A stretch of 64,000 nt of DNA from Sporobacter sp942492735 (lineage in GTDB: Bacteria > Bacillota > Clostridia > Oscillospirales > Oscillospiraceae): assembly GCA_942492735.1 (NCBI GenBank), contig OW818648.1:186001-250000 (forward strand). Reading direction: 5' to 3'. The first letter of the stretch is position 1. Every line of letters starts with the position of its first letter. Below the pieces are notes generated by a model. The model worked only from the letters and a program-made list of their open reading frames with translations. It made no database searches and was not told the origin of the DNA. Below are positions 37,308 to 46,981 of this stretch, one piece after another. The position numbers and the translations under genes were made by a program.

Positions 37308-39095
37308 TTATTCCTCTAGCCAAAGATCGTTTCCATTAAATTGGATCTTTTTTGTGTATTGTTTGGTTGCTGTATTTACGAGAAAAGTTATTTCATTGTT
37401 TTCTTTATCAAACCTACAGGAACTAAGAATCATAGTATTAAGTTTTGCAACGCCATGTGTCAACGCTGGGGTACTACTGGAAACAATTGCCCCATCGACA
37501 ACATTTTGAAAATAATCCAGTAATGGCAACGATATTCTATATAGCTCGCCGCTGGTCACTGATAGAAACACATTGTACTTGCATTTATTATCCTCAAATC
37601 GGCTGTTTTCTTTTTCTTGGGTTACAACCAAGTTTTCTTTATTAAGCTGACCTAATACGATCAATACATTTTGGAACACTTCATCTTTCCGCTTTAATGT
37701 CAGCGGCAGTAACTTTTTCCCGTCCCCCTCCGGCATGAACCCGGTGTTAAGCATGTATAGTGCATCATAAATTAAGTTACGAAGCTTGTTCTTATATTTA
37801 GGTGAAATACTTTGCCCTGTATACATACTGAACTCAAAAAAAGATTTTCCAAATACTTGATTGAAGATGTTGCCTTTTTGATCTTCATCATCTACAAGAC
37901 TAAACATTAAATAAAAACGGCGTACGAGTTTACGAATTTTTTCACTATATGATGCTATCTCACTCTTCTTGTCACTACTAACTGATATCAGTCTTTTATT
38001 AATCTGACTTGTTCTATCCTCAAGTGCGATGCGCAACGTGTTTGTAAAACAACTATACTCTTGGCGGACAAACAAGCTATAGTCGACATCGAGCGATATA
38101 GAATCAAGGCCAAGCAAGCTCGCTTCGTAAATACCCCGAATTTGCAGTGCCTCAGGGACACGTTGAAGTCCTCTATAACCGAAGAAAAGATTCGCAAAGT
38201 TATAGTAAAATTCGGGATGGTTACACTTGCTTTTTGTTACCTGTTCACAACTAAGGTTTGCTGTTATGGCATAACTGAGCTGAGCTAATATTTGTCGTAT
38301 TGTAAGTCTCTGGTCATTTTCATACAAGTATCTATAGAATGCCTCGACGAAATCCGAAACGCGCTCAAATTGGCACGTAACTAATTTATAGTTAGTGTAA
38401 GCCGGACAAAATTCTCTTTTTTCACAAGATTCACAAAGAGTCCATAAATCTTGGCAAAACATTTTCCCAAGTATTTGTTTCGCTAAGAAAACATTATCAA
38501 CTCGAGCCAAATTAATTAACAAGACCGGGAACCCAGCTATATATATTAGTTTATCTTCATTTGTATCTAACTGTTCGAGTAATATAGTTTGAAGGTTGAT
38601 TCTATCGTCTTCATCGAATTGTTTTCCATTATTTTCTGCGGATAGTTTTGCAAATCTCTCCGCTGTATTAATCAATGGCCCGGTATTACTAATAATAATC
38701 GAAGAGCGACCTTCATCTGGTGCCCTAAGAGCAGTAGACAATCTCTCAACTTGATCCGCCTGAGAAAGTTCGCTCATATCTTTTATATAAAGCAAGCTTT
38801 TCCCTAGACCGCTATAGTCACCTATTACTGAAAGTTTTTCACCTGATTTAAGTAAATTAAGTTTACCTAGAATCTGAGTAAGGATACTTGTTTTACCATC
38901 ACCAGCATGACCAGTAATGATATAAACGGTATGATTATCCTGCTTTATTGCGTCAGCAATAAAATCACCTATCTTGCGTTCAACTCTAATTAGATTATAG
39001 TATTCACTTGTTATCTGATACTCCGCTAGAGCGCCCATAGAATCTCCGTCCGCGTTGTTCATCGAATTTAAGTAATCTATAAACGAGTTTTTCAT
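37308..39095 (-). CDS. DptF/SspF-like P-loop ATPase with a cysteine cluster
   Basis: I prefer ATG 39095, one base after the stop of the cysteine desulfurase, with GGAGGA upstream; 12 codons earlier there is a start inside that gene. The 595-residue protein has Walker A TGHAGDGKTS at about 61-70 and an FPVLLINLARVDN strand beyond it. A cysteine cluster, CESCEKREFCP, lies near 222-232, with further cysteines close by that may bind zinc or an iron-sulfur cluster. DptF of phosphorothioation-dependent restriction has this length and an ATPase of this type, and leads the FGH unit. It probably powers or regulates DNA cleavage. Confidence 0.75.
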   Translation of the reverse strand: MKNSFIDYLNSMNNADGDSMGALAEYQITSEYYNLIRVERKIGDFIADAIKQDNHTVYIITGHAGDGKTSILTQILGKLNLLKSGEKLSVIGDYSGLGKSLLYIKDMSELSQADQVERLSTALRAPDEGRSSIIISNTGPLINTAERFAKLSAENNGKQFDEDDRINLQTILLEQLDTNEDKLIYIAGFPVLLINLARVDNVFLAKQILGKMFCQDLWTLCESCEKREFCPAYTNYKLVTCQFERVSDFVEAFYRYLYENDQRLTIRQILAQLSYAITANLSCEQVTKSKCNHPEFYYNFANLFFGYRGLQRVPEALQIRGIYEASLLGLDSISLDVDYSLFVRQEYSCFTNTLRIALEDRTSQINKRLISVSSDKKSEIASYSEKIRKLVRRFYLMFSLVDDEDQKGNIFNQVFGKSFFEFSMYTGQSISPKYKNKLRNLIYDALYMLNTGFMPEGDGKKLLPLTLKRKDEVFQNVLIVLGQLNKENLVVTQEKENSRFEDNKCKYNVFLSVTSGELYRISLPLLDYFQNVVDGAIVSSSTPALTHGVAKLNTMILSSCRFDKENNEITFLVNTATKQYTKKIQFNGNDLWLEE

Positions 39096-39096
39096 C

Positions 39097-40254
39097 TTAC
39101 TGCCTATCCTCCGCAATCTCTTTAAGTGCACATATCAAAGTATCAATGTCTTCTTTAGTATTAAAATAACCCAGTGCTAACCGTACTGTTCCTTTCCTGG
39201 TTTCAGTACCAATATATCCATGAACAAATGGTGCACAGTGATATCCGGTTCGTACCGCAATGTTGTAGTCTTCGTCAAGAATGATTCCTAAATCTTCAGC
39301 ACTGAAACCTCGAATATTGAATGATACTACCCCGATGTGTATCTCGGGTAAAGGCAAATATGTTTCGATTCCAGGAATTTCCTTCAATCTTTGCACAAGA
39401 TAGTCAGTTAGCTGCTTCTTTTCCCTATATATGTTCTCCACACCAATTGATGCTAGCCACCGTAATGATTCCCCCAAGCTACCAATAGCTAAAGAGTTAT
39501 GGCTTGCTGGTTCATATGCGTCTGGTAAATTTAGAGGCATCGCATAATTGAGAGAATCAGATCCTGTACCTCCTGCTATTGCTATTTGCAGAGATGGATG
39601 GCCATTGCATATAAATCCGCCGACACCAAAATGACTATACAAATTCTTGTGTCCAGCAAAAACCACATAATTAACCTTGATATTCCTGATATCTAATGGA
39701 ACTAGGCCTATAGACTGTGCTGCATCAACAATAACCGTGGCGTTATAATTGGCTGCGATTTCTGAGATTACATTAACCGGTATAATCACACCGGTAACAT
39801 TACTTACATGTGTCATAAAAACATAGTCTGGTTTTGATGATATAAACATTGCCTTCATTTTATTGACATCGAGTTCTTGTGTTATAGGGTTAAATGGCAA
39901 GATCGTTATTTTAAATCGGTGTTTTTCTTGCATTAGATATAGCGGTCTAACAACAGCATTATGCTCGAATGGGGTAATATATATTTGACTCATTTCTGAA
40001 TATTTGAGTCCAAGAATAATTTGATTCATTGAAATTGTTGCTGACGGAGAAAATACTATACAATCTGTATTTGGAGCTTTAACCAAAGCTGCCATACATG
40101 CACGTGCATTATCAATAACTGCTGTGACATGCTTTGATGCCGCGTATGAACCTCGCCCTGAATTAAACGATATATTACGTTGTTCTTTTTCAACATATCT
40201 ATAAACGGCTTCTGGTTTTGGATAGGTTGTAGCTGCATTGTCTAAGTAAATCAT
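39097..40254 (-). CDS. Cysteine desulfurase (SspA/DndA/IscS-like)
   Basis: The 385-residue protein is a class-V aminotransferase. It starts MIYLDNAATTYPKP, has the PLP-contacting VDAAQS at about 176-181, the Schiff-base lysine in AGHKNLYSHFG (K203), and the active-site cysteine in RTGYHCAPF (C340). It removes sulfur from L-cysteine as a persulfide, giving the sulfur for phosphorothioate synthesis. All catalytic residues are in place. The gene is the fourth of the operon, 13 bases after the C1 ATPase, and is followed directly by the F-like ATPase. Its presence inside the operon makes the system independent of the host IscS. Confidence 0.93.
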   Translation of the reverse strand: MIYLDNAATTYPKPEAVYRYVEKEQRNISFNSGRGSYAASKHVTAVIDNARACMAALVKAPNTDCIVFSPSATISMNQIILGLKYSEMSQIYITPFEHNAVVRPLYLMQEKHRFKITILPFNPITQELDVNKMKAMFISSKPDYVFMTHVSNVTGVIIPVNVISEIAANYNATVIVDAAQSIGLVPLDIRNIKVNYVVFAGHKNLYSHFGVGGFICNGHPSLQIAIAGGTGSDSLNYAMPLNLPDAYEPASHNSLAIGSLGESLRWLASIGVENIYREKKQLTDYLVQRLKEIPGIETYLPLPEIHIGVVSFNIRGFSAEDLGIILDEDYNIAVRTGYHCAPFVHGYIGTETRKGTVRLALGYFNTKEDIDTLICALKEIAEDRQ

Positions 40255-40267
40255 GATTTATCCCTAA

Positions 40268-43200
40268 CTATTTTTTAAGCAATATTTTTAACTTTTCAAG
40301 TAAAATTGCTATTTGCTCAGAAGTATTAATTGCTCCACCGTAATCATCGAACATTGAATCAATCTCGTTTAAGATATTATAGCCAATCGGCGAAATATCT
40401 CCTTTAGATAATTCTCTCTCGATAACAATATCTCCAGCAGCAATCGTTATAAAACAAGATTCAGATTCAGCGTTTTGCAGCTTTGATTTTTTTGTGTTGA
40501 ATTCATTAACAATACCGGTTGATTTCTTTATAGATTCAATAAACTGACTTGTCGCAAAATCGTTAAAATCTTCTATGGTTGTATTCATCATTGTAACAAC
40601 AATCTGGTTAAGAACAGCATATTCGTCATCAGAACTGATTTTACTTATACACCGTAATAAATGATTTGTGTCATCGTCATATAGATGCTTCTTGGTCCTT
40701 TCATCGAGAACAGAATACCAGAGCTTTAACGCTTGTGTCATACTACCTTCATAGGTAGGATAAATCGCTGCTTTTACTTCTAAAATTAGGTATTCTTTCA
40801 GTTTGTCAGAATACTCATCAATTATAGTTTTTAGCGTAGTTATGTTCTTCTCAGTTTCACTCAAGTCTTTCGCTTCGGAAAAAGTATCAGGAAAGGATTC
40901 AAAAAGCAATTCACGAGGATTTATATCGTATCTGAGAAGGAGTTTCCTGAATTTCAAGGCTACGAAAGAATTTATCGTTTCATCTTGCCTAATTCGTTCT
41001 GTTTCACGTGAGCATCTTGGTAACGAGCGAATCCATCTTTGCATCGACTCTACAACCAATCGAGCATTAATGCTTTGTTCCATGTTGAATACCTCATCTC
41101 CACAATTAGAGAAAAGGCTCCTCAAGTTAATAAGATAATGGGATTTTTCGCTCGTTCTAATATCAATCTTTAAGTAATATTTTTCGGGATATAGGACTGC
41201 TTTCTCTATTGATTCAGGTGAAATATCAATTTCTTTACTATCAAGGTAAAAGACTGCTCCGTCCACATAGAACCGAAGAACACACGCTACATAAACTGGG
41301 ATTAGACTTTCTCTGAGGCCATACGGTTTTGAAGTAAGTATTCCAGTTAGTACACTCATTGCTTTCTTTTCTATCTCGCAATTAAGTATAAAGGAAGAAA
41401 TAGCACGAAATATTTCGTTCAGAGCATCATCATCAGAGTGGTTAGTTATGTTTATACCTTTATTAGAAATTAGTGCTCTGAAAAGGGTTGCTTCTGGTCC
41501 ATTGCCTGTTATCTCAACGATTTCGTTTTCTCTTGCTGCCAAAACCGCTCGCACAACTTCATTTCTAGCCTTTCGCACAGGTGGAGTGAGCTTTCTCCGA
41601 TTAACCATCTCATTATTTATTATGGCTGTTCTACTGTACGTAGATTCACATATTGCAGAAATTTTTCGATTCAGATGAATCGATTTATTTATTTCTTTAA
41701 TCTGACCATCGCAATTATAAAATTGACAACCATTTATTGAAGGTTCATATGCCTCTGTCAGATAACTTATGATGAATTTCTCGATATCCTCTTCATAAAT
41801 CTCTAGTTCCTCATAGTATTGTGCGTCAGTTTTTGCTTCCTCACTATTTTTTAAGGATTTTGCCGCATAGTACTCTTTTAAATAAGGTGTTAATGTAAAC
41901 GGCTTATTGGGAACTGAAAGGATTACTTCTGGAGCTGATTTATACTCTCTAATTTTCTCGATTGCAGCGTCTCGCTCTTTATCAGTTTCCCAAAGAAGTT
42001 TATGCACATATCCGTCAGCAAAATAGCTGTTAGAAGCATCAATCCCAAGCAAGACAAAAGACGCTGCTTCAACAAACGAATAACGAAAGTATCTAAGCAT
42101 ATGGTAACGGTCGTTGTATTGGCGGGGAAATATGTAATTTTCCCGTTGTAATTCAGTAAGGACCTCGCTACGATTAATGTTATTAATATTCTCATTCACA
42201 TAATTTACAATATTTCTTTTAATATCAATACCATTTGCCGTTAGAAATGCAAAGAATGATGTTGATGTTCGTTGGGCAATCACCTTTTTTTTCAAAAGCT
42301 CTTCAATTGCAGAGTCGAACTGTATGTCAGAAAGTAACGTCAATGCCTTTAAATGGGCGTGTATTGGTTTTAACTGTCCGTCATTTATTATATTAATAAC
42401 AGCTAGTGCCTTTACAACTTTGACTTCCTCCTCACTCTTAACTTCTCTTAAAGCCGAATTTGCTCTAGACCAGGCACTATGGACTTGTACATTAAAAACT
42501 TCTTTCCTAAAAAGATCATTAAAGAAATCGTATACTAGATCTGCCGTAATTATATCGAAGCTATTGTTATGTGTCTCAATAAATGTAGAAACTGTATATT
42601 CTTCCTTACTGGAAAGAAAGGTAAACATAGTTCTCTCATTTTGAGCCACTTTTTCGCTTACTCTCAATAGCACATATGCTGTTGTTGGTGCCAATGGGAA
42701 GCAACCCTTTAACAAAGTCTCGTCCCAGAATTCATCACTTACCGCGTGAAACAAATTAGCTGCGGCGCACCGTTTCTTTACGTATAAAAATTCATTTGAA
42801 TGCTTAAGATAAAAGTCATCGAATTTTTCATTCTTATTAATGGCATTAGCAATAAGTTGATAGCTTTGTTCAGAGGACGCAGTAAAATAGACATACTTAA
42901 ATCTCGCTTCAACAGTACGAAAGCTGTCACTTCTGGAGTATTCAAGTATGTTTTTGTGTGTAATACACGTAAAATGGATTTGCTCATCACCACTGCGATT
43001 GCACTGTTCGCAAAAATCCTGGAGGATTTTATACTGGTCCATCTGCGATTTATCGGTGTTTGCTTCGAGAAACTTACTAAACTCATCAAATACAACATAG
43101 ATTCCTCGGTATCCATGTTCATCACAGAGAATATGGTTTACTTCTTTATAAAGAGCAACTACATCCGACTGAAACAGTGGATTAAATTCTGCACCCATTA

Positions 43201-43855
43201 CTACTTGCGGATATATTGTGCAGAACAATTGATATACTGAAACGTTATACTTAGTCAATTGCTTCATCATTGTTTCTGCAGTGAGATTGTGTTCTTTTAG
43301 TTTCGTTGAGAGTTGTTCATATGCTGCAGGAAAATCATTCATCCAACGATTAATAGTCTCAATAGCTACATCAAAATATGTAAATGGCAATACTCCATCC
43401 AAATTTGCTCTCTCTAAAGCTTTGCGTAATGCTAACAGTAAACTCTGCTGTAAGTTTCCATTGTTATTATTAATTAAAACCGGCAGCATGGGTTTTTCTT
43501 GTTGTACTATCTCTCTTGCGACAGCTCCAGCTTCTTTATCAACATAATCGATCTTCGCCACGAGCTCTGCTAGAACCCTCTTAATCTCAGGGGTACCCCA
43601 TCGGGCACCGCAATTTGAAACAATTGCTAACATAACTAGTATCAAATGCGATTTGCCTCTACCATAGGGACCTACAAGAATAGTTGACTTCACAGTAGCA
43701 GAACTATACACATTTTTTAAATATTCTTTAAGAATACGCACAGATTGGTCGACCGGAATATATCCTTCGATTTTATCTAAATTATTCAAATCAAATTCTA
43801 GATTAATAGAATTCTGAAATTTCTCGTTTACCCGGATAACATCTTTATAATTCAT
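40268..43855 (-). CDS. Large P-loop ATPase, SspC-like (C1)
   Basis: The 1195-residue protein begins with an ATG that overlaps the stop of the B1 gene (ATGA), behind GAGGAG. Walker A is VGPYGRGKSHL at about 61-71, and Walker B VVFDEFSKFLE is near 248-258. The rest is helical, with no membrane segments. SspC is the ATPase of the SspBCD modification complex and BrxC-type proteins look similar. The order D-B-C-A in this operon, with a PAPS-reductase-like gene and DUF4007 upstream, selects SspC over BrxC; no PglZ or BREX methylase is present. ATP hydrolysis probably drives the insertion of sulfur by D after nicking by B. Confidence 0.8.
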   Translation of the reverse strand: MNYKDVIRVNEKFQNSINLEFDLNNLDKIEGYIPVDQSVRILKEYLKNVYSSATVKSTILVGPYGRGKSHLILVMLAIVSNCGARWGTPEIKRVLAELVAKIDYVDKEAGAVAREIVQQEKPMLPVLINNNNGNLQQSLLLALRKALERANLDGVLPFTYFDVAIETINRWMNDFPAAYEQLSTKLKEHNLTAETMMKQLTKYNVSVYQLFCTIYPQVVMGAEFNPLFQSDVVALYKEVNHILCDEHGYRGIYVVFDEFSKFLEANTDKSQMDQYKILQDFCEQCNRSGDEQIHFTCITHKNILEYSRSDSFRTVEARFKYVYFTASSEQSYQLIANAINKNEKFDDFYLKHSNEFLYVKKRCAAANLFHAVSDEFWDETLLKGCFPLAPTTAYVLLRVSEKVAQNERTMFTFLSSKEEYTVSTFIETHNNSFDIITADLVYDFFNDLFRKEVFNVQVHSAWSRANSALREVKSEEEVKVVKALAVINIINDGQLKPIHAHLKALTLLSDIQFDSAIEELLKKKVIAQRTSTSFFAFLTANGIDIKRNIVNYVNENINNINRSEVLTELQRENYIFPRQYNDRYHMLRYFRYSFVEAASFVLLGIDASNSYFADGYVHKLLWETDKERDAAIEKIREYKSAPEVILSVPNKPFTLTPYLKEYYAAKSLKNSEEAKTDAQYYEELEIYEEDIEKFIISYLTEAYEPSINGCQFYNCDGQIKEINKSIHLNRKISAICESTYSRTAIINNEMVNRRKLTPPVRKARNEVVRAVLAARENEIVEITGNGPEATLFRALISNKGINITNHSDDDALNEIFRAISSFILNCEIEKKAMSVLTGILTSKPYGLRESLIPVYVACVLRFYVDGAVFYLDSKEIDISPESIEKAVLYPEKYYLKIDIRTSEKSHYLINLRSLFSNCGDEVFNMEQSINARLVVESMQRWIRSLPRCSRETERIRQDETINSFVALKFRKLLLRYDINPRELLFESFPDTFSEAKDLSETEKNITTLKTIIDEYSDKLKEYLILEVKAAIYPTYEGSMTQALKLWYSVLDERTKKHLYDDDTNHLLRCISKISSDDEYAVLNQIVVTMMNTTIEDFNDFATSQFIESIKKSTGIVNEFNTKKSKLQNAESESCFITIAAGDIVIERELSKGDISPIGYNILNEIDSMFDDYGGAINTSEQIAILLEKLKILLKK

Positions 43856-44751
43856 CTGGTGCGCTCCTCAGCGTAGTATAACTTTAACACCTCTGCTGGC
43901 GTTTTTGAACGTTGGAAATAAACCATATCAAGTCCTGCAGCTCGGTTAATAGATATCCACCCGTCCATGCGCAACTCATCAAGATACTCATTTAATAAAG
44001 TTCTATCCAAACAGAATACTTTCCCAATACTTTTGGGTTTATCGAGAAGCGCATCTATGGACTCACTTTCCTTCTCTTTGTACGAATTCATAAGTCCATA
44101 AAGAACCACATATTTATCAAGTTTATCTCGAGAAGCTTTTGTTTTAGTAAAGCCGCCCTTAATTCTTTCGCTTGTTTTTATTAGTCCGAGTTCTGCTAAT
44201 GGACAACTCAAATTGTCTTCCGGATCGGAAGATTCTTTTACAGGCGTCCAATATGTTCGAATAACGCTTGAGCAGTCATCTACTAACATCTTTGCTGAAT
44301 AACTATTACTACCAAATAGCTTATCAATTTCATTCTCCAGTGCATGCACCATGTTTTCTTTTGTGAAATCTATTACTGAATAGTGATTAAAAAACATATA
44401 CCAAGCCGGGCAAAGCTTTATATTAGTTGCAATATGATAGTGAAGAATCCAAAGAGAAAAGACATCCTCAAAATATATATCATATTTCTTAATAATGGCA
44501 CCGGGCCATTTAGTAACATATTGTAGCCTTCGCGATTCCTTCCCAACTAACTCTTCTGTAAGCATGGTCGCCTGCATCCAGAATCTTAGGGAACCAACCA
44601 TCTTTGTGCCTATACCCAGCAAATCAGTCGCATCTTTTTTTAGAAATACTCCACTTTCTTCCGAGACACATTGTAATCCTTTACAAAGCCATCCCTCTCG
44701 AATGTTAAAAGACTCATTGCCTTTAAATTTGAGTTTTATCGCTTCTGACAT
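43852..44751 (-). CDS. DUF4007 protein, SspB-like nickase (B1)
   Basis: The 299-residue protein overlaps the end of SspD by 29 bases and has a GAGAGGGG ribosome site inside it. FKGNESFNIREGWLCKGL at the start, LLGIGTKMVGSLRFWMQA (about 44-61) and a SLWILHYHIA stretch (about 100-110) are the conserved landmarks of DUF4007. In the SspABCD system this family nicks DNA so that SspD can place sulfur into one strand. The protein is the second gene of the operon, between SspD and the C1 ATPase. I cannot see the active-site residues by eye. Confidence 0.85.
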   Translation of the reverse strand: MSEAIKLKFKGNESFNIREGWLCKGLQCVSEESGVFLKKDATDLLGIGTKMVGSLRFWMQATMLTEELVGKESRRLQYVTKWPGAIIKKYDIYFEDVFSLWILHYHIATNIKLCPAWYMFFNHYSVIDFTKENMVHALENEIDKLFGSNSYSAKMLVDDCSSVIRTYWTPVKESSDPEDNLSCPLAELGLIKTSERIKGGFTKTKASRDKLDKYVVLYGLMNSYKEKESESIDALLDKPKSIGKVFCLDRTLLNEYLDELRMDGWISINRAAGLDMVYFQRSKTPAEVLKLYYAEERTR

Positions 44752-46474
44752 AATTTACCCCTCTCGGTTGTAACACACGTTTCATATAACATCCGCCATC
44801 ATAATGATTGATACACTCAAAACAATGCACACATATATTTTCATCTATAGTATATCTATATGTGTTGCTCGCACCGCTGTTTGTTTTAGTAAGCGTAACA
44901 GCATTGTGTCTGCAAGCTGTTTCGCAGGCATGGCAACCTTGACACAATTGGAATTTTGTGAGTTGACATTTAAACTTCAACTCAACTTCCAAAAGTTTCG
45001 TTCGTGCTGCAATTGGTAGATCCAATATAGTAATTCGTAAATGAGTAGAACCGTCTCTTCCTTGTAATTTTAGTATTGGAGTTTTTTTTCTTGCTTCTAG
45101 TATGTAGACTTCTCCTAAACGCTTGTTTCCCATTTCAAAGTTCAGTATGCCAAAAGGCTTAAAAAATTCGTATAGATCACTAGATATTGGCTTTTTGAGC
45201 TCATAGTCAAAGCTTTTGTTATCCGTCGCACATGGTTTAAATGAAATTGCAACATTTTGACTTAGGTCCATACCATCGCCGCCTTGTCGCGCTTTCCAAC
45301 CACCGTTTAAAATATATTCATTAGGATCTGTTTTCCCCATCTTCGTGGCAAACTCGTAAAGCATATTATTAAATTTATTGCTTTCTTCAGGAGAATATAT
45401 TGCAGCAAGAATTTGAGCCCACTTAGTGTTATTTGGGCAGCACCAGCAACCCACTCTAGTAAACCCTTTTTTATATGCTTCATTATAAATGATATCGTTT
45501 GAGAACAGATAAAGCCATATATCAAAGTCATACCAATCAATAATCGGTGAGCAAACCTTTTGCTTACTTATCTTTGGACTTTGTGATTCCCGTTCATACT
45601 TACTACGGCTGTTCGATTCTTTCCTTCGAATACCATAAAAAGTCAACACTTGGTTTTGTCCTTTATATAGTCTTTGAATTTTCTGCCCTATGAACCCAGT
45701 TTTGAAAGTTGTGCAGCACCATCTCAACAAGCGACTAGGTGGACCAAATGTTTTACAGAGTTCATAAAAATCTTGTTCGTTGTTTCGTACCTTTCGTACC
45801 GGTGTCATAGGGTTAGCAGCCTTAAATCTATCAATATAATCTAAAGTATCTTTATACTCTAGAGTTGTATCACCAAAAAGATGTGTAATTCTAGGTTCAC
45901 TAAGTGCCCTCATGACGAGACTACTCACTACAGTAGAATCCTTACCTCCCGAAAATGATACAAACATCTCTCCATTATCTTTTCCTCGCGCCATCTTCTG
46001 TACATATTCAAACGCTTCATTTGTGATATAGTTGCATCGGCTCTTATTTGCCTCTACAAATAAACTTTTATATTTATCAAAAGCTTCATATTTATTATTT
46101 CCTGAATATTGGTTTATTTTTTCTCTTATCTCATCAGGTGCCTTTTCACGGCGTTTTTCTAGTGATATTGTCAGGGGTTTTCCATCTACAAAATATCTAC
46201 CCGAAGATGAACACCAAACAGAAGCATTTACAAACTCATATGGAATATCTAAAATGATCTCAATTAAAAGTCTTTCCTCCGGAAATACTGGGCGTACATC
46301 GACCGCAAAATATTTCGCTTTCGATCGGCAAAGAGGGCATACTTCGTTATATATAGGTATATTACAGTGCTCACACCAGTACAGTTTAGACGTACTTGTA
46401 GTCCGCCCACCACACAAATGGCATTCACTAGTCTCAACCTCAGTTTTACATTGTTCACAGCAATAAGTGACCAT
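44723..46474 (-). CDS. PAPS-reductase-like sulfurtransferase with zinc ribbons and ferredoxin end (SspD-like)
   Basis: The 583-residue protein has four CxxC pairs in its first 50 residues (C6/C9, C18/C21, C34/C37, C46/C49), read as two zinc ribbons. The adenine nucleotide alpha-hydrolase domain carries the PP-loop SFSGGKDST at about 173-181, followed by RWCCTTFKTG and GCWCCPNNTKW, cysteine-rich segments that fit an iron-sulfur site. The last 70 residues hold CQGCHACETACRHNAV and CVHCFECINHYDGGC, two ferredoxin-type clusters. SspD/DndC proteins activate the DNA phosphate with ATP and add sulfur. The extra zinc and ferredoxin domains are unusual in size and may supply electrons. It is the first gene of the operon, behind GAGGAAA. 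Confidence 0.88.
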   Translation of the reverse strand: MVTYCCEQCKTEVETSECHLCGGRTTSTSKLYWCEHCNIPIYNEVCPLCRSKAKYFAVDVRPVFPEERLLIEIILDIPYEFVNASVWCSSSGRYFVDGKPLTISLEKRREKAPDEIREKINQYSGNNKYEAFDKYKSLFVEANKSRCNYITNEAFEYVQKMARGKDNGEMFVSFSGGKDSTVVSSLVMRALSEPRITHLFGDTTLEYKDTLDYIDRFKAANPMTPVRKVRNNEQDFYELCKTFGPPSRLLRWCCTTFKTGFIGQKIQRLYKGQNQVLTFYGIRRKESNSRSKYERESQSPKISKQKVCSPIIDWYDFDIWLYLFSNDIIYNEAYKKGFTRVGCWCCPNNTKWAQILAAIYSPEESNKFNNMLYEFATKMGKTDPNEYILNGGWKARQGGDGMDLSQNVAISFKPCATDNKSFDYELKKPISSDLYEFFKPFGILNFEMGNKRLGEVYILEARKKTPILKLQGRDGSTHLRITILDLPIAARTKLLEVELKFKCQLTKFQLCQGCHACETACRHNAVTLTKTNSGASNTYRYTIDENICVHCFECINHYDGGCYMKRVLQPRGVNYVRSDKTQI

Positions 46475-46515
46475 TACTTTTCCTCAATAACTTTTTTCGT
46501 TATTAATATCTATTA

Positions 46516-46541
46516 GTACCTTAGTACGCTATGTACCTTAG
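46516..46541. repeat. Direct repeat GTACCTTAG x2, 17-base period, upstream of sspD
   Basis: Copies lie at 46516-46524 and 46533-46541, 42 to 67 bases before the SspD start on the minus strand. The spacing of about one and a half to two helical turns and the position near the start suggest a repressor binding site. The XRE protein encoded at 47155 is a candidate ligand. Confidence 0.5.
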
Positions 46542-46844
46542 GTATACTCATGGATATTCTCACATTAAACGCGTCCGATAAACCGGACTTTGGTTTTTCT
46601 GAGACATTTGTGAGATATTGTCAGAATTAAACGGATTTTGAACATATTTGTCGTATATATCACACAACGTATAATGTACCATAATTTTTTACATATTTCA
46701 AAGAAAAAGCAAAGAATACTTGTATTTATATAAGTATGGTTAGAACGGCTAAATCCACTGGAATATCCCGGACTTATTGATTCTGCCTATTTTGTCACCT
46801 TATCCACGAAGATACTACTTAATCTGAAGTAATTCAGGAAATTG

Positions 46845-46866
46845 ACCGCCCACTGTGTAGGGCGGT
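46845..46866. repeat. Stem-loop with 7-base G+C-rich arms
   Basis: ACCGCCC and GGGCGGT flank an eight-base loop. The T-poor sequence after it makes it a weak terminator candidate at best. It may mark the end of a transcript arriving from either side. Confidence 0.35.
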
Positions 46867-46894
46867 TGACATTTTAATGTACGTTATTTAGGAT
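46866..46894 (+). promoter_or_regulatory. Possible promoter TTGACA-N17-TAGGAT
   Basis: The -35 is perfect and the -10 matches in four of six positions. It overlaps an inverted repeat at 46894-46912. A full-consensus promoter lies about 115 bases downstream, so this one may be secondary. Confidence 0.35.
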
Positions 46895-46912
46895 AGCATA
46901 TCTGTTATGCTA
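46894..46912. repeat. Inverted repeat TAGCATA-tctgt-TATGCTA, candidate operator
   Basis: Seven-base perfect arms surround a five-base spacer. It overlaps the -10 of the weaker promoter at 46866-46894, as an operator would. Confidence 0.45.
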
Positions 46913-46981
46913 GATATAGCAACGGATATAGCAAGAGAAAGCTTGAGCTGAAATTAATGATCGCATGCTGAAAAATTCCCA

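Noticed and set aside
25332..46474. BREX system reading of the large ATPases and PAPS-reductase gene
   Set aside because: BREX needs PglZ and, in most types, BrxX methylase or BrxL; none is present. DUF4007 and a cysteine desulfurase fit Ssp better.
25332..46474. Classic Dnd system
   Set aside because: Only the F/G/H part matches Dnd-linked restriction. DndB, DndD and DndE are not found, and DUF4007 plus an SspC-like ATPase are there instead.
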